Part shown: in pieces, positions 1 to 5,109 of the stretch | How the letters are laid out: each line of letters begins with the position of its first letter | Numbering within the stretch: the stretch's first letter is position 1 | Source of the DNA: an uncultured Collinsella sp. | Lineage (GTDB): Bacteria; Actinomycetota; Coriobacteriia; Coriobacteriales; Coriobacteriaceae | Direction: 5' to 3' | Length of the DNA stretch: 5,834 nt | Assembly: GCA_902492545.1 (NCBI GenBank) | Contig: CABULX010000124.1 | Location: 1-5,834, forward strand | The notes under the pieces: model-generated | Told to the model about the DNA's origin: nothing | What the model saw: only the letters and a program-made list of their open reading frames with translations | Databases searched by the model: none | Made by a program: the position numbers and the translations under genes

Positions 1-8
1 TCAACTTC

Positions 9-43
9 AAGGGCGCGACCAGAAGGTCAGCGCCCTTTCGTTT
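9..43 (+). terminator. Intrinsic-terminator hairpin in repeat head, copy 1
   Basis: GGGCGC (11-16) pairs with GCGCCC (30-35), and GACC (17-20) with GGTC (25-28), around an AGAA loop, with A29 bulged. AA at 9-10 can pair with TT at 36-37, and a T-rich stretch (TTTCGTTT) follows. The A/T ends make it potentially bidirectional. It probably ends transcription of a gene lying before the window. The identical hairpin recurs after the dehydrogenase gene. Confidence 0.7.
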
Positions 44-126
44 CACGTCACCTTGCCTCAAATGCGACCCGCTCGCTGACTCTGCCATAACATCGGCATT
101 TCTTTGGTTGTCGATGTGGTCGTTGG

Positions 127-162
127 GGACGTTCTTGTTCGACTGGTCGTTTAAGAACGTCC
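127..162. repeat. Palindrome with 10-bp perfect arms in repeat tail
   Basis: GGACGTTCTT (127-136) is the exact reverse complement of AAGAACGTCC (153-162), separated by 16 nt that contain a small nested CGA/TCG pairing. No T-run follows directly, so it reads as a REP-like palindrome rather than a terminator. Only one arm has a counterpart in repeat copy 2 (4985-4993). Confidence 0.7.
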
Positions 163-190
163 TCAATGACTACCTTGCATCAATCTAATA

Positions 191-257
191 AGTTGCGGTG
201 AGATAGTTCTTGAATTGGCCTTTTTTGAGGCTAAACAGGAACTATCTCACCGCAACT
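191..257. repeat. Perfect 19-bp inverted repeat with nested hairpin
   Basis: Positions 191-209 (AGTTGCGGTGAGATAGTTC) are exactly complementary to 239-257. The 29-nt loop contains a further stem, 215-220 with 229-234 (one G-T wobble), around a T-rich loop. On the strand of the coiled-coil gene it lies 28 bp past the stop codon and could terminate or stabilise that mRNA, but only a weak TTATTAG follows it in that direction. Read on the plus strand it is followed, after a second small stem, by seven Ts. The perfect arms are longer than usual for a terminator, so a small mobile palindromic element is an alternative. Confidence 0.75.
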
Positions 258-274
258 GCGTTGAGCGTTTTTTT
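251..274 (+). terminator. Small terminator-like stem with T7, overlapping the large inverted repeat
   Basis: CGC (251-253) can pair with GCG (265-267) and AAC (254-256) with GTT (260-262), with GA bulged (263-264) and loop TGC. Seven Ts follow at 268-274. The left arm overlaps the right arm of the 191-257 inverted repeat, so the two structures are mutually exclusive in a plus-strand transcript. The stem is short and bulged; its function is uncertain. Confidence 0.4.
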
Positions 275-284
275 GGTAGCCGGT

Positions 285-2096
285 TTACTTGCTCGCGAAC
301 AGCCAGACTAGGATGATCACCAGAATCACGGCGACGATGCAGACGATGGCGCCAGTGAATTTGATGCGTGAGTCGCGGGTACGCTCGCGCACCGCGTCCT
401 CGGTGGCCTCGAACTGGGCGACTTCTTGCTCGGTCTCGGCGTGTTCGGCTTTGTCTCGGGCCAAGGATCCTGCAAGCGACTCAGTGATCTCTGGATGGTC
501 ATGCACCTCGGTCGCCTGCTCGATGATCGACTGTGCATGTGCGGCATCTGCTTGGGCGTTGGCGATGCTTTGCTCTTGGTCGCGGCGTGCCTTGTCCTCG
601 GCGGCTATCTTCTCGCGCAGTTCGCGCTGGCGCGTCGTGGCGGCAGTTTTCGCCGTCTGCAGCTCGTCGCGCGCGGCATCGGCCTCAGTCGTCACGGCTT
701 GGTGTGCGCGTTTGGCTTCGGCAATGGGGGCTTGAGCCTGCTCGACGGCCTGCTCGGCTGCGGCAAGCGAGTGCTCAAGGTCGGCGGTGATGCGCGGGAC
801 ATCTTCTTCGGCTTTTCGCAGGGCATCTGCCGTGTCGGAGATCTGCATCGAGAGCTCGCTGGTGCGCACCGTATAGTTGGCGGGATTTGCCGAGGGATTG
901 CGTTGCAGCTCGGCATACTCATGACGCAGCGTCTCGAGCTGGGCGCGCGTGGCGTCGACGGTTTGTTGTGCGGCCGCAATGCCGGCGTCTCGCTCGGCCT
1001 TCACCTTGTCGCGGATGCGCTTGGAATCCTCAAGACGTCGAACGAGGCGGTTGCCGGTCTCGCGAGAGCTTGCCTCGCGGGCCTCCACGGCGTCGAGCGC
1101 GGCCTTCAGGCGGAGCTCAGTCGCGTCATCCTCTGTCTTCATTTGTTCGAACTGACCCTTGAGCTCTGTCGCTTTGGCGGCGTGGGCATCACGGTCAATC
1201 TCGGCTGCCGCGGCGGCCTTTTGCGCTGTAGCAATCGCTTGGCGCTGGTCGGCGACGATCTGGTCGTAGCGGCCTGCGATATCCTGGCGCGTCTCGAGTT
1301 CCTCGGCCTGATCGGCAATGCGCTGCTCAAGTTCGGTCAGGTGGGCGCGGGCATCGGCAAGTGCCTTTTTCGCGGCGTTCATCTCGCGCATGGCCGAGGC
1401 GCCCTGGGCGATAAAGGTGCCCACGGCGTTCGCGGTGTTCGAGACAGCGGTCCCCAGATCGCGGCTCGCGGCGGGGGAGTGCGGGGCGGTCGGGCGAGTG
1501 GTGTCGGCAGCGTCCGCATCGGCAGCCTGCGGCGCGGCGATATTGCCGGTACCGCCCTCGACCACAGAAAAGCCTGCTGCGTGCGGATCGACCGCATCGG
1601 CGCCAATCGTGGGGTGCTCGAGCTGGAGAAACGAGGGCATGGTACTGCCCTGGTCGGCAACCGGAGTCTCGCCGGGCACAAAGGTCGAGGCCGCCTCGGC
1701 GGCCTCCTCTTCCTCGGCATCAATATCGGCATCGGCGACGGCGTCTTTCATCGCTTTGACGGCATCCATCATGGAGTCCATGACGGCATCGAGCTCTTCT
1801 TCCGAAGACACCTCGATGGGGCCTGCCGCCTGTGGCGCGGGGTCTGTGTCGGGTTCGGCATCGCTCGGCTCCGGCTGCTCGCTTTCGTCATGCTCGACAG
1901 TATCGTCTGTGTCTGTTGCTTTATCCGCATCGGCGTGCACATCTGCGGCAGCGTGCACATCTGCGGCAGCGGGCGCATCTGCGGTGGCGGGCGCATCGGT
2001 GGAGGCGTCGACGCAGGTAGGAGTATCGCAGTCGTCGACGGCGTCTGCGGAATGATCAATATGCTCTTGAGTCTGGGGGTCCAGCTCGTCTGTCAT
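285..2096 (-). CDS. Tail-anchored coiled-coil protein of unknown function (603 aa)
   Basis: Family not recognised. Residues 1-200 are acidic and Ala/Asp/Glu/Pro-rich, probably disordered, with a hexapeptide repeat at 34-57 (DAPATA, DAPAAA, DVHAAA, DVHADA) and a Glu-rich patch at 128-131. Residues about 233-575 are rich in Ala, Glu, Gln, Arg and Lys in heptad-like spacing, indicating long coiled coil, with a likely break near 400-407 (RNPSANPAN). Residues 581-600 form one hydrophobic segment followed by only ASK, and there is no signal peptide. This predicts a C-terminal tail anchor with nearly the whole protein cytoplasmic. Start: the frame is open to 2207, but a GAGGAG ribosome-binding site ends 9 nt before the ATG at 2096; the in-frame ATG at 2102 is only 3 nt from it. 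It is divergent from the dehydrogenase. A cell-envelope scaffold or septation role would be speculation. Confidence 0.85.
   Translation of the reverse strand: MTDELDPQTQEHIDHSADAVDDCDTPTCVDASTDAPATADAPAAADVHAAADVHADADKATDTDDTVEHDESEQPEPSDAEPDTDPAPQAAGPIEVSSEEELDAVMDSMMDAVKAMKDAVADADIDAEEEEAAEAASTFVPGETPVADQGSTMPSFLQLEHPTIGADAVDPHAAGFSVVEGGTGNIAAPQAADADAADTTRPTAPHSPAASRDLGTAVSNTANAVGTFIAQGASAMREMNAAKKALADARAHLTELEQRIADQAEELETRQDIAGRYDQIVADQRQAIATAQKAAAAAEIDRDAHAAKATELKGQFEQMKTEDDATELRLKAALDAVEAREASSRETGNRLVRRLEDSKRIRDKVKAERDAGIAAAQQTVDATRAQLETLRHEYAELQRNPSANPANYTVRTSELSMQISDTADALRKAEEDVPRITADLEHSLAAAEQAVEQAQAPIAEAKRAHQAVTTEADAARDELQTAKTAATTRQRELREKIAAEDKARRDQEQSIANAQADAAHAQSIIEQATEVHDHPEITESLAGSLARDKAEHAETEQEVAQFEATEDAVRERTRDSRIKFTGAIVCIVAVILVIILVWLFASK
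1935..2006 (-). repeat. In-frame 18-bp tandem repeat (4 units) in the coiled-coil gene
   Basis: Four 18-bp units lie at 1935-1952, 1953-1970, 1971-1988 and 1989-2006. The first two are identical (GTGCACATCTGCGGCAGC on the plus strand) and the other two are diverged. Units are multiples of three, so copy-number change would lengthen or shorten the acidic N-terminal region by six residues without a frameshift. Confidence 0.8.
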
Positions 2097-2105
2097 AGGC
2101 ATGTG

Positions 2106-2111
2106 CTCCTC
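2106..2111 (-). promoter_or_regulatory. Ribosome-binding site of the coiled-coil gene
   Basis: On the minus strand GAGGAG lies 9 nt before the ATG at 2096 and 3 nt before the ATG at 2102. This spacing favours MTDELDPQ as the N-terminus. Confidence 0.65.
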
Positions 2112-2378
2112 ATCGTTGTTTGTCACCCTATGATAAGGTCTCGCGCCGACATCCCGCGCGCCGCAGCAAAGTTTCAAAACGTGTTCGATGGCTCGATCTG
2201 ATAACAATAACTCGGCCGTTTTATCCAGTTTGTACTTGACAATCCCTTCGCCGAACTACGTGGTGCCGTTCGCCTACCGCGGTCTTTTATTTTTGCTTGA
2301 ACACGCTAAAGTTGCATCTCAGCTTTTGGCGCGTGAAGTTGGATACGCGCAGTCGGCGGGCGTGCCCGTCGCGATTTG

Positions 2379-2384
2379 AAAGGA
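2379..2384 (+). promoter_or_regulatory. Ribosome-binding site of the dehydrogenase gene
   Basis: AAAGGA, with ACTTTG as a 6-nt spacer before the ATG at 2391. It decides against the in-frame TTG at 2376, which lies upstream of this site. Confidence 0.75.
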
Positions 2385-2390
2385 CTTTGT

Positions 2391-3191
2391 ATGGGACTTT
2401 TCACTGGTAAGACCGTGATCGTCACCGGCGGCGGCAAGGCCACGCTTAAGGACGGTTCCGCTGGCTCCATCGGCTACGGCATCGATATCGCATTTGCCAA
2501 GGAGGGCGCGAACCTCGTCATCACCGGCCGCAACGTCGCCAAGCTCGAGGCCGCCAAGGAGTCTCTCGAGGCCGAGTACGGTGTCAAGGTTCTGCCTGTT
2601 CAGGCCGATGTCTCGGCTGGTCAGGACAACGAGGCCGTCGTCCAGAACGTCATCGACAAGGCCATTGAGGAGTTCGGCCGCATCGACGCCGTCGTCAACA
2701 ATGCTCAGGCTAGCGCCTCGGGCGTGACCATCGCCGATCACACCATGGATCAGTTTAACCTGGCCATTTACTCCGGTCTGTATGCTACCTATCTGTACAT
2801 GCAGAAGGCCTATCCGCACCTGAAGGAGACCAAGGGCTCCGTGGTCAACTTTGCCTCGGGCGCCGGCCTGTTTGGCAACTATGGCCAGTGCAGCTATGCT
2901 GCCGCCAAGGAGGGCATCCGCGGCCTGACCCGCGTTGCCGCCAACGAGTGGGGCAAGGACGGCATCAACGTCAACATCGTGTGCCCGCTTGCTTGGACCG
3001 CTGCGCTCGAGAACTTCCAGGATGCCTATCCTGAGGCGTTCAAGGCCAACGTCCACATGCCGCCGGCTGGTCACTACGGCGACGTCGAGAAGGAAATCGG
3101 CCGCGTGGTCGTTCAGCTCTGCGGTCCCGACTTTAAGTACATGAACGGCGAGACCGTCACCCTCGAGGGTGGCATGGGCCAGCGTCCTTAG
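2391..3191 (+). CDS. Short-chain dehydrogenase, probable NADP-dependent 12-alpha-hydroxysteroid dehydrogenase (266 aa)
   Basis: Classical-size cytoplasmic SDR with a Rossmann fold. Seen: a glycine-rich cofactor loop at 12-30 (TGGGKA...GSIGYG), longer than the usual TGxxxGxG; GRN at 46-48 after strand 2, whose Arg suits NADP(H) over NAD(H); NNAQ at 103-106 in place of NNAG; and catalytic Ser156, Tyr169 and Lys173 (YAAAK). The Asn of the usual SDR tetrad appears replaced (IYSG, about 126-129). From memory, the protein aligns almost end to end with the characterised 12-alpha-HSDH of Clostridium sp. ATCC 29733, sharing NNAQASASG, IYSGLYAT, GQCSYAAAKEGIRGL and the C-terminus ending LEGGMGQRP. The inferred reaction is reversible oxidation of the bile-acid 12-alpha-hydroxyl (for example cholate to 12-oxo-chenodeoxycholate). 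Substrate is inferred, not shown; another steroid or alcohol is possible. Likely monocistronic, followed by two hairpins. Confidence 0.88.
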   Translation: MGLFTGKTVIVTGGGKATLKDGSAGSIGYGIDIAFAKEGANLVITGRNVAKLEAAKESLEAEYGVKVLPVQADVSAGQDNEAVVQNVIDKAIEEFGRIDAVVNNAQASASGVTIADHTMDQFNLAIYSGLYATYLYMQKAYPHLKETKGSVVNFASGAGLFGNYGQCSYAAAKEGIRGLTRVAANEWGKDGINVNIVCPLAWTAALENFQDAYPEAFKANVHMPPAGHYGDVEKEIGRVVVQLCGPDFKYMNGETVTLEGGMGQRP

Positions 3192-3192
3192 G

Positions 3193-3222
3193 GGTTACGC
3201 GGTTTTACCAAACCGCGTAACC
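3193..3222 (+). terminator. Perfect 13-bp hairpin directly after the dehydrogenase stop
   Basis: GGTTACGCGGTTT (3193-3205) pairs exactly with AAACCGCGTAACC (3210-3222) around a TACC loop, 1 nt after the stop codon. No T-run follows (AGTTGACG), so it is not a classical intrinsic terminator. It may protect the mRNA 3' end, or assist the T-tailed hairpin at 3270-3304. Confidence 0.6.
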
Positions 3223-3261
3223 AGTTGACGCTGCAAACCCGCCAGAGCGGCAATCTGACGT

Positions 3262-3343
3262 TCAACTTCAAGGGCGCGACCAGAAGGTCAGCGCCCTTTC
3301 GTTTCACGTCACCTTGTCTCAAATGCGGCCCGCTCGCTGACTT
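3262..3343 (+). repeat. Dispersed intergenic repeat, copy 2, head module
   Basis: Identical to 1-82 except at two positions. The match breaks down after CGCTCGCTGACT, where copy 1 continues into its tail about 9 bp later. Here the tail reappears only at 4950, beyond the IS element. Sequence upstream of 3262 cannot be compared because copy 1 is cut by the window edge. Confidence 0.85.
3270..3304 (+). terminator. Intrinsic-terminator hairpin in repeat head, copy 2
   Basis: Same hairpin as 9-43: GGGCGC/GCGCCC and GACC/GGTC arms, AGAA loop, then TTTCGTTT. It lies about 80 bp after the dehydrogenase stop and is the best candidate terminator for that gene. Its perfect conservation between copies suggests that the repeat spreads or is kept as a terminator cassette. 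Confidence 0.7.
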
Positions 3344-3407
3344 ATGCTCAACCTGTGGCGCCATTTTGCCTGAAGGCATCTTGCTCGCTCTGGCGGGCTT
3401 TCGCTCA
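3344..3407. other. Unmatched spacer between repeat head and IS end
   Basis: About 64 bp with no clear counterpart in repeat copy 1 (a faint resemblance to 82-100 is not convincing). It contains a small TGCC/GGCA stem around TGAA near 3368-3379. No gene is visible. It may be part of a longer form of the repeat, or include outermost bases of the IS, because inverted repeats of IS1111-type elements are usually subterminal. Confidence 0.4.
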
Positions 3408-3421
3408 TATGACCCAATCCG
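3408..3421 (+). repeat. IS inverted repeat, end downstream of the transposase gene
   Basis: TATGACCCAATCCG, exact reverse complement of 4917-4930. The match stops on both sides (3407 and 3422 do not pair with 4931 and 4916). Confidence 0.85.
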
Positions 3422-3684
3422 CTGTCAAGAGCCACAATGGCCCCGCCGACCGCTTGCAATCGGTCGGCGGGGCCTGCCGTTGAACCCGTCCCGGTCCGCC
3501 CCCGGCATGTCGTCGACGCCTTCGGCTCAGTCTCATATCCGCGGATACCGTTCTGTCGGCCCGCACTCCATTCCTTCGGCGGGGTTCCCCAAGTCTGTCG
3601 AGGCGCATGCGGAGGGCTCCGCGCGCACAGCGAAATAGGGGGTATCCCCGAAGGCCGCCCGGCTCGCCGGGACGGGGGCTATGT
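3422..3684 (-). ncRNA. Candidate guide RNA (seekRNA/bridge RNA) region of the IS
   Basis: This 263-bp segment on the 3' side of the transposase gene has no convincing open frame but many foldable pieces: a perfect 14-bp stem at 3439-3452/3461-3474; a 12-bp palindrome TATCCGCGGATA at 3536-3547; GCGGA/TCCGC at 3609-3613/3618-3622; GGGG/CCCC at 3639-3642/3646-3649; and CCCGG/CCGGG at 3658-3662/3667-3671. IS110-family elements are known to encode, in their non-coding end, a structured RNA that specifies target and donor; in the IS1111 branch it lies downstream of the transposase. Identity is by position and structure only. RNA ends and guide loops were not resolved. Confidence 0.5.
3439..3474. 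repeat. Perfect 14-bp GC-rich hairpin near the IS end
   Basis: GGCCCCGCCGACCG (3439-3452) pairs exactly with 3461-3474 around the 8-nt loop CTTGCAAT. It lies 17 bp inside the terminal inverted repeat. It has no T-run on either strand. It could be the 3' stem of the element's RNA or a block to transcription crossing the IS end. Confidence 0.7.
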
Positions 3685-4806
3685 CTATTCCGCGCCCTCC
3701 CGGCACATCATGCCGAGGGCCCAGAGCCACCTCACGAGCTCGGCCGCGGTGGCGGCGTTGGCCTTCGCCGCGGGCATGCCGCGGGCGAGCATCTCCTCGC
3801 GCCGCCGCAGGAGCCGCTCGGACCCCTTCCTCCCGTGCATCCTTATCTCGAGGGGCACGCCCGTGTCCCTTGGCATGAGCTTCGGCTGGTGCCGTGCCGC
3901 GGCGTAGCACCATGAGCCCTCAACGGCCAGCTTCCTCACGAGCGCGTTGCCCGCACCGCTGATGCCTCCGAGCCGCACGGAGTCGCCACTCGACCTCTGA
4001 CTCGGCGCGAGGCCGAAATAGGCCGTGACCTGCCTTCCGGAACGGAACCTCGTGAAGTCGCCGACCTCGGCCGAGAAGGCTGCGGCCAGCGCGAAGGCGC
4101 AGCCCTTGATCGACTGGAGGGCGGCCACCTCCGCGGCGATCGGGCTGGCATCCACGGCGGCCCTGTACTCGGAGAGCAGGTCCGCCCGGGCCTCCGCCGC
4201 GGCCTCGACCTCGTTCCTCAGGGCGGCGAGCGTCCGAACCCCGCCATCGTCCTCCGGCCTGACCTTGTCGAGCCACCTCAGGAAGTCGTAGGTCCAGTAC
4301 TTCCTCGGGTTGCCGGCGGGCGTGGTGCCGCCGTAGACGAACCCCCGCTTTGCGAGGAAGGCGAGCAGCCGCTGCTTGGCGGTCGCCAGGCGCGCGGCCG
4401 CCCCGTCGTAGGCGCCGGCGAGGTCCCTGATGCCTTCGACCTCGGGGGAGGGGACCCATGCGGGGGAGATGTCGTGGGCGAGTATCGCCTTGGCCATCCT
4501 GGCGGCGTCGTTCCTGTCGTTCTTGGAGGCCGAGTCGGCGGCCGACCTGGGGATCTTCGAGACCGCGGCGACGACGCACTCGACGCCGAGCCCGGCGAGC
4601 TCCCGCTGCGGGGCGAAGCCGAGGTAGCCGCTCTCGTAGGCCGCGAGCGACGGCCCGGGGAACCCATCCATCCACCCGGCGATCTCGCCCCAGGGGTTGC
4701 CGGGGAACCTCCTCGTCACGGCCTCGCCGGTGTCCGCGTCGAGGGCGCAGACGGTGGTCGACCTCAGGTGGATGTCCATCCCGAACGCGGTAGAATACTT
4801 TGGCAT
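3685..4806 (-). CDS. IS110-family transposase (DEDD RuvC-like plus Tnp_20 domain), 373 aa
   Basis: RNA-guided recombinase that moves the surrounding element, acting on DNA in the cytoplasm. The N-terminal RuvC-like domain (about 6-150) shows the DEDD set: D11 in GMDIH, E58 in YESG, and D97/D100 in KNDRNDA. The C-terminal Tnp_20 (IS116/IS110/IS902) domain starts near LQSIKGCAFAL (230-240) and runs through the conserved F-R-S-G-R-Q-V-T-A-Y-F-G-L-A-P stretch (254-268) to GGISGAGNALVRKL (280-293). S283 there is the probable nucleophilic serine. A basic tail follows (about 326-336). Length is normal for the family and no frameshift is seen. The start at 4806 is supported by GGGAGG 5 nt upstream. 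Codons are strongly G/C-ending, more so than the neighbours, consistent with horizontal arrival. Confidence 0.93.
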   Translation of the reverse strand: MPKYSTAFGMDIHLRSTTVCALDADTGEAVTRRFPGNPWGEIAGWMDGFPGPSLAAYESGYLGFAPQRELAGLGVECVVAAVSKIPRSAADSASKNDRNDAARMAKAILAHDISPAWVPSPEVEGIRDLAGAYDGAAARLATAKQRLLAFLAKRGFVYGGTTPAGNPRKYWTYDFLRWLDKVRPEDDGGVRTLAALRNEVEAAAEARADLLSEYRAAVDASPIAAEVAALQSIKGCAFALAAAFSAEVGDFTRFRSGRQVTAYFGLAPSQRSSGDSVRLGGISGAGNALVRKLAVEGSWCYAAARHQPKLMPRDTGVPLEIRMHGRKGSERLLRRREEMLARGMPAAKANAATAAELVRWLWALGMMCREGAE

Positions 4807-4916
4807 GGGAGCCTCCCAACCTCGTTGCGGCGCGGCTGCGCCTATGGCACTTCAACATCATTGTCGCAGCCCCGACCCGCGGTCACGAGCGGGGGCTCCT
4901 ATCTTTTTAGTGCCCT
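4807..4916 (-). other. 5' non-coding end of the IS (transposase leader)
   Basis: 110 bp between the inverted repeat and the transposase start. It holds a C/G-rich stem, AGCCCC (4868-4873) with GGGGCT (4892-4897), followed on the plus strand by CCTATCTTTTTA. That could stop transcription entering the element from either side. Promoter hexamers for the transposase are not clear. In circularised IS110-family elements the promoter is often assembled at the junction of the two ends, which would explain this. Confidence 0.45.
4812..4817 (-). promoter_or_regulatory. Ribosome-binding site of the transposase gene
   Basis: GGGAGG on the minus strand, 5 nt before the ATG at 4806. It lies in GGGAGGCTCCC, whose ends can pair (GGGA/TCCC with a 3-nt loop), so a small stem could partly mask it. 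Confidence 0.6.
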
Positions 4917-4930
4917 CGGATTGGGTCATA
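4917..4930 (-). repeat. IS inverted repeat, end upstream of the transposase gene
   Basis: CGGATTGGGTCATA on the plus strand, exact reverse complement of 3408-3421. Confidence 0.85.
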
Positions 4931-4942
4931 GTGTCTGTCGTT

Positions 4943-4967
4943 GCCAAGGCATCGGCGTTGCCTTGGC
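4943..4967. repeat. 8-bp inverted repeat spanning the start of repeat tail, copy 2
   Basis: GCCAAGGC (4943-4950) and GCCTTGGC (4960-4967) are exact reverse complements around a 9-nt loop. The matching part of copy 1 (about 84-108) has lost the pairing, so the stem is not a conserved part of the repeat. No T-run follows. Confidence 0.55.
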
Positions 4968-5003
4968 TGTCAATAGTCATTGTGGACGTTCTTAAACGAC
5001 TAC
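4950..5003 (+). repeat. Dispersed intergenic repeat, copy 2, tail module
   Basis: 4950-4974 matches 91-115 at 20 of 25 positions, mostly transitions, and 4975-4993 matches 118-136 at 16 of 19. The stretch 4974-5000 also matches the reverse complement of 146-172 at 26 of 27 positions, better than the direct match. Copy 2 thus carries only one arm of the copy 1 palindrome, and that arm resembles the opposite arm of copy 1. Confidence 0.65.
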
Positions 5004-5097
5004 CCAACGGCTATTGTGCACATGGCTCGCATGACAGCCGTCTCTTTTATGTTTCCTTTAGCCGTTGCTGCCTAGGATGGGGGTTAGTCGGTAGGAA

Positions 5098-5102
5098 GGG
5101 AG
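5098..5102 (+). promoter_or_regulatory. Ribosome-binding site of the ThrE-like gene
   Basis: GGGAG inside AGGAAGGGAG, 7 nt before the ATG at 5110. The preceding 95 bp (5004-5097) must hold the promoter, but no convincing -35/-10 pair was found. Confidence 0.7.
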
Positions 5103-5109
5103 CGTCTAT

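Larger units (their letters stand above)
1..172 (+). repeat. Dispersed intergenic repeat, copy 1 (head plus tail, uninterrupted)
   Basis: Positions 1-82 match 3262-3343 with two substitutions (at 56 and 67). Positions 91-136 match 4950-4993 in the same orientation at about 36 of 44 positions with a 2-nt gap. Positions 146-172 match the reverse complement of 4974-5000 at 26 of 27 positions. The same two modules therefore occur twice in the window, in the same order. Here they are nearly contiguous; in copy 2 they are separated by about 1.6 kb containing an IS element. The head holds a terminator-type hairpin, the tail a palindrome. The repeat may extend upstream of the window. No coding potential is visible. 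It sits between an unseen upstream gene and the 3' end of the coiled-coil gene. Confidence 0.8.
2097..2390. other. Divergent intergenic region between coiled-coil gene and dehydrogenase
   Basis: This 294-bp spacer must carry the promoters of both genes. A consensus -35 hexamer TTGACA is present on the plus strand at 2236-2241, but no good -10 lies 16-18 bp downstream (the nearest, TACGTG at 2257, is poor). A T/A-rich stretch at 2284-2312 is another possible promoter zone for the dehydrogenase. On the minus strand TATCAT at about 2127-2132 resembles a -10, without a convincing -35. No conserved RNA or operator was recognised. A short plus-strand open frame (2188-2379) has no ribosome-binding site or recognisable product. 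Confidence 0.4.
3408..4930 (-). mobile_element. IS110-family insertion sequence, IS1111-like, about 1.5 kb
   Basis: The limits given are the outer edges of a perfect 14-bp inverted pair: TATGACCCAATCCG at 3408-3421 and its reverse complement at 4917-4930. Inside lie a single 373-codon IS110-type transposase gene on the minus strand, a 263-bp non-coding segment on its 3' side and 110 bp on its 5' side. Total length, single gene and lack of an obvious target duplication fit IS110. Near-terminal inverted repeats with the longer non-coding segment downstream of the transposase fit the IS1111 branch. True ends may lie a few bp outside the repeats. The interior is visibly more GC-rich than the flanks, suggesting arrival from a high-GC donor. 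The gene is intact, so the element may be active. Confidence 0.85.

Noticed and set aside
1935..2006. CRISPR-like array
   Set aside because: The 18-bp units are directly adjacent without spacers and lie in frame in a protein gene; this is a coding tandem repeat.
426..2201. 591-codon plus-strand open frame opposite the coiled-coil gene
   Set aside because: It is a shadow of the GC-rich, Ala/Asp/Glu-rich minus-strand gene: the product is Gly/Arg/Cys/Leu-rich with no domain, and no ribosome-binding site was seen. The minus frame gives a coherent coiled coil with a membrane anchor.
2097..2207. Upstream start for the coiled-coil protein (37 more residues)
   Set aside because: The extra residues are basic and Cys-containing, unlike the acidic N-terminus that follows, and the strong GAGGAG site lies inside this stretch before 2096.
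2236..2264. Sigma-70 promoter built on TTGACA at 2236
   Set aside because: The -35 is perfect but the 16-18 bp downstream positions read ACGTGG to GTGGTG, with no usable -10; left as a note in the intergenic entry.
2376..2390. TTG start for the dehydrogenase adding MKGLC
   Set aside because: The AAAGGA ribosome-binding site lies downstream of the TTG and is correctly spaced for the ATG at 2391, which gives the normal SDR N-terminus.
2319..3074. 251-codon minus-strand frame opposite the dehydrogenase gene
   Set aside because: The plus strand encodes a full SDR with intact motifs; the antisense product has no recognisable features.
3225..3638. 137-codon plus-strand frame crossing the repeat and the IS end
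   Set aside because: It runs through a terminator hairpin and the IS inverted repeat, with no ribosome-binding site or domain; chance open frame in GC-rich DNA.
3920..4861. 313-codon minus-strand frame overlapping the transposase
   Set aside because: Arg/Gly-rich frame-shifted shadow of the IS110 transposase, which has all expected catalytic residues in its own frame.
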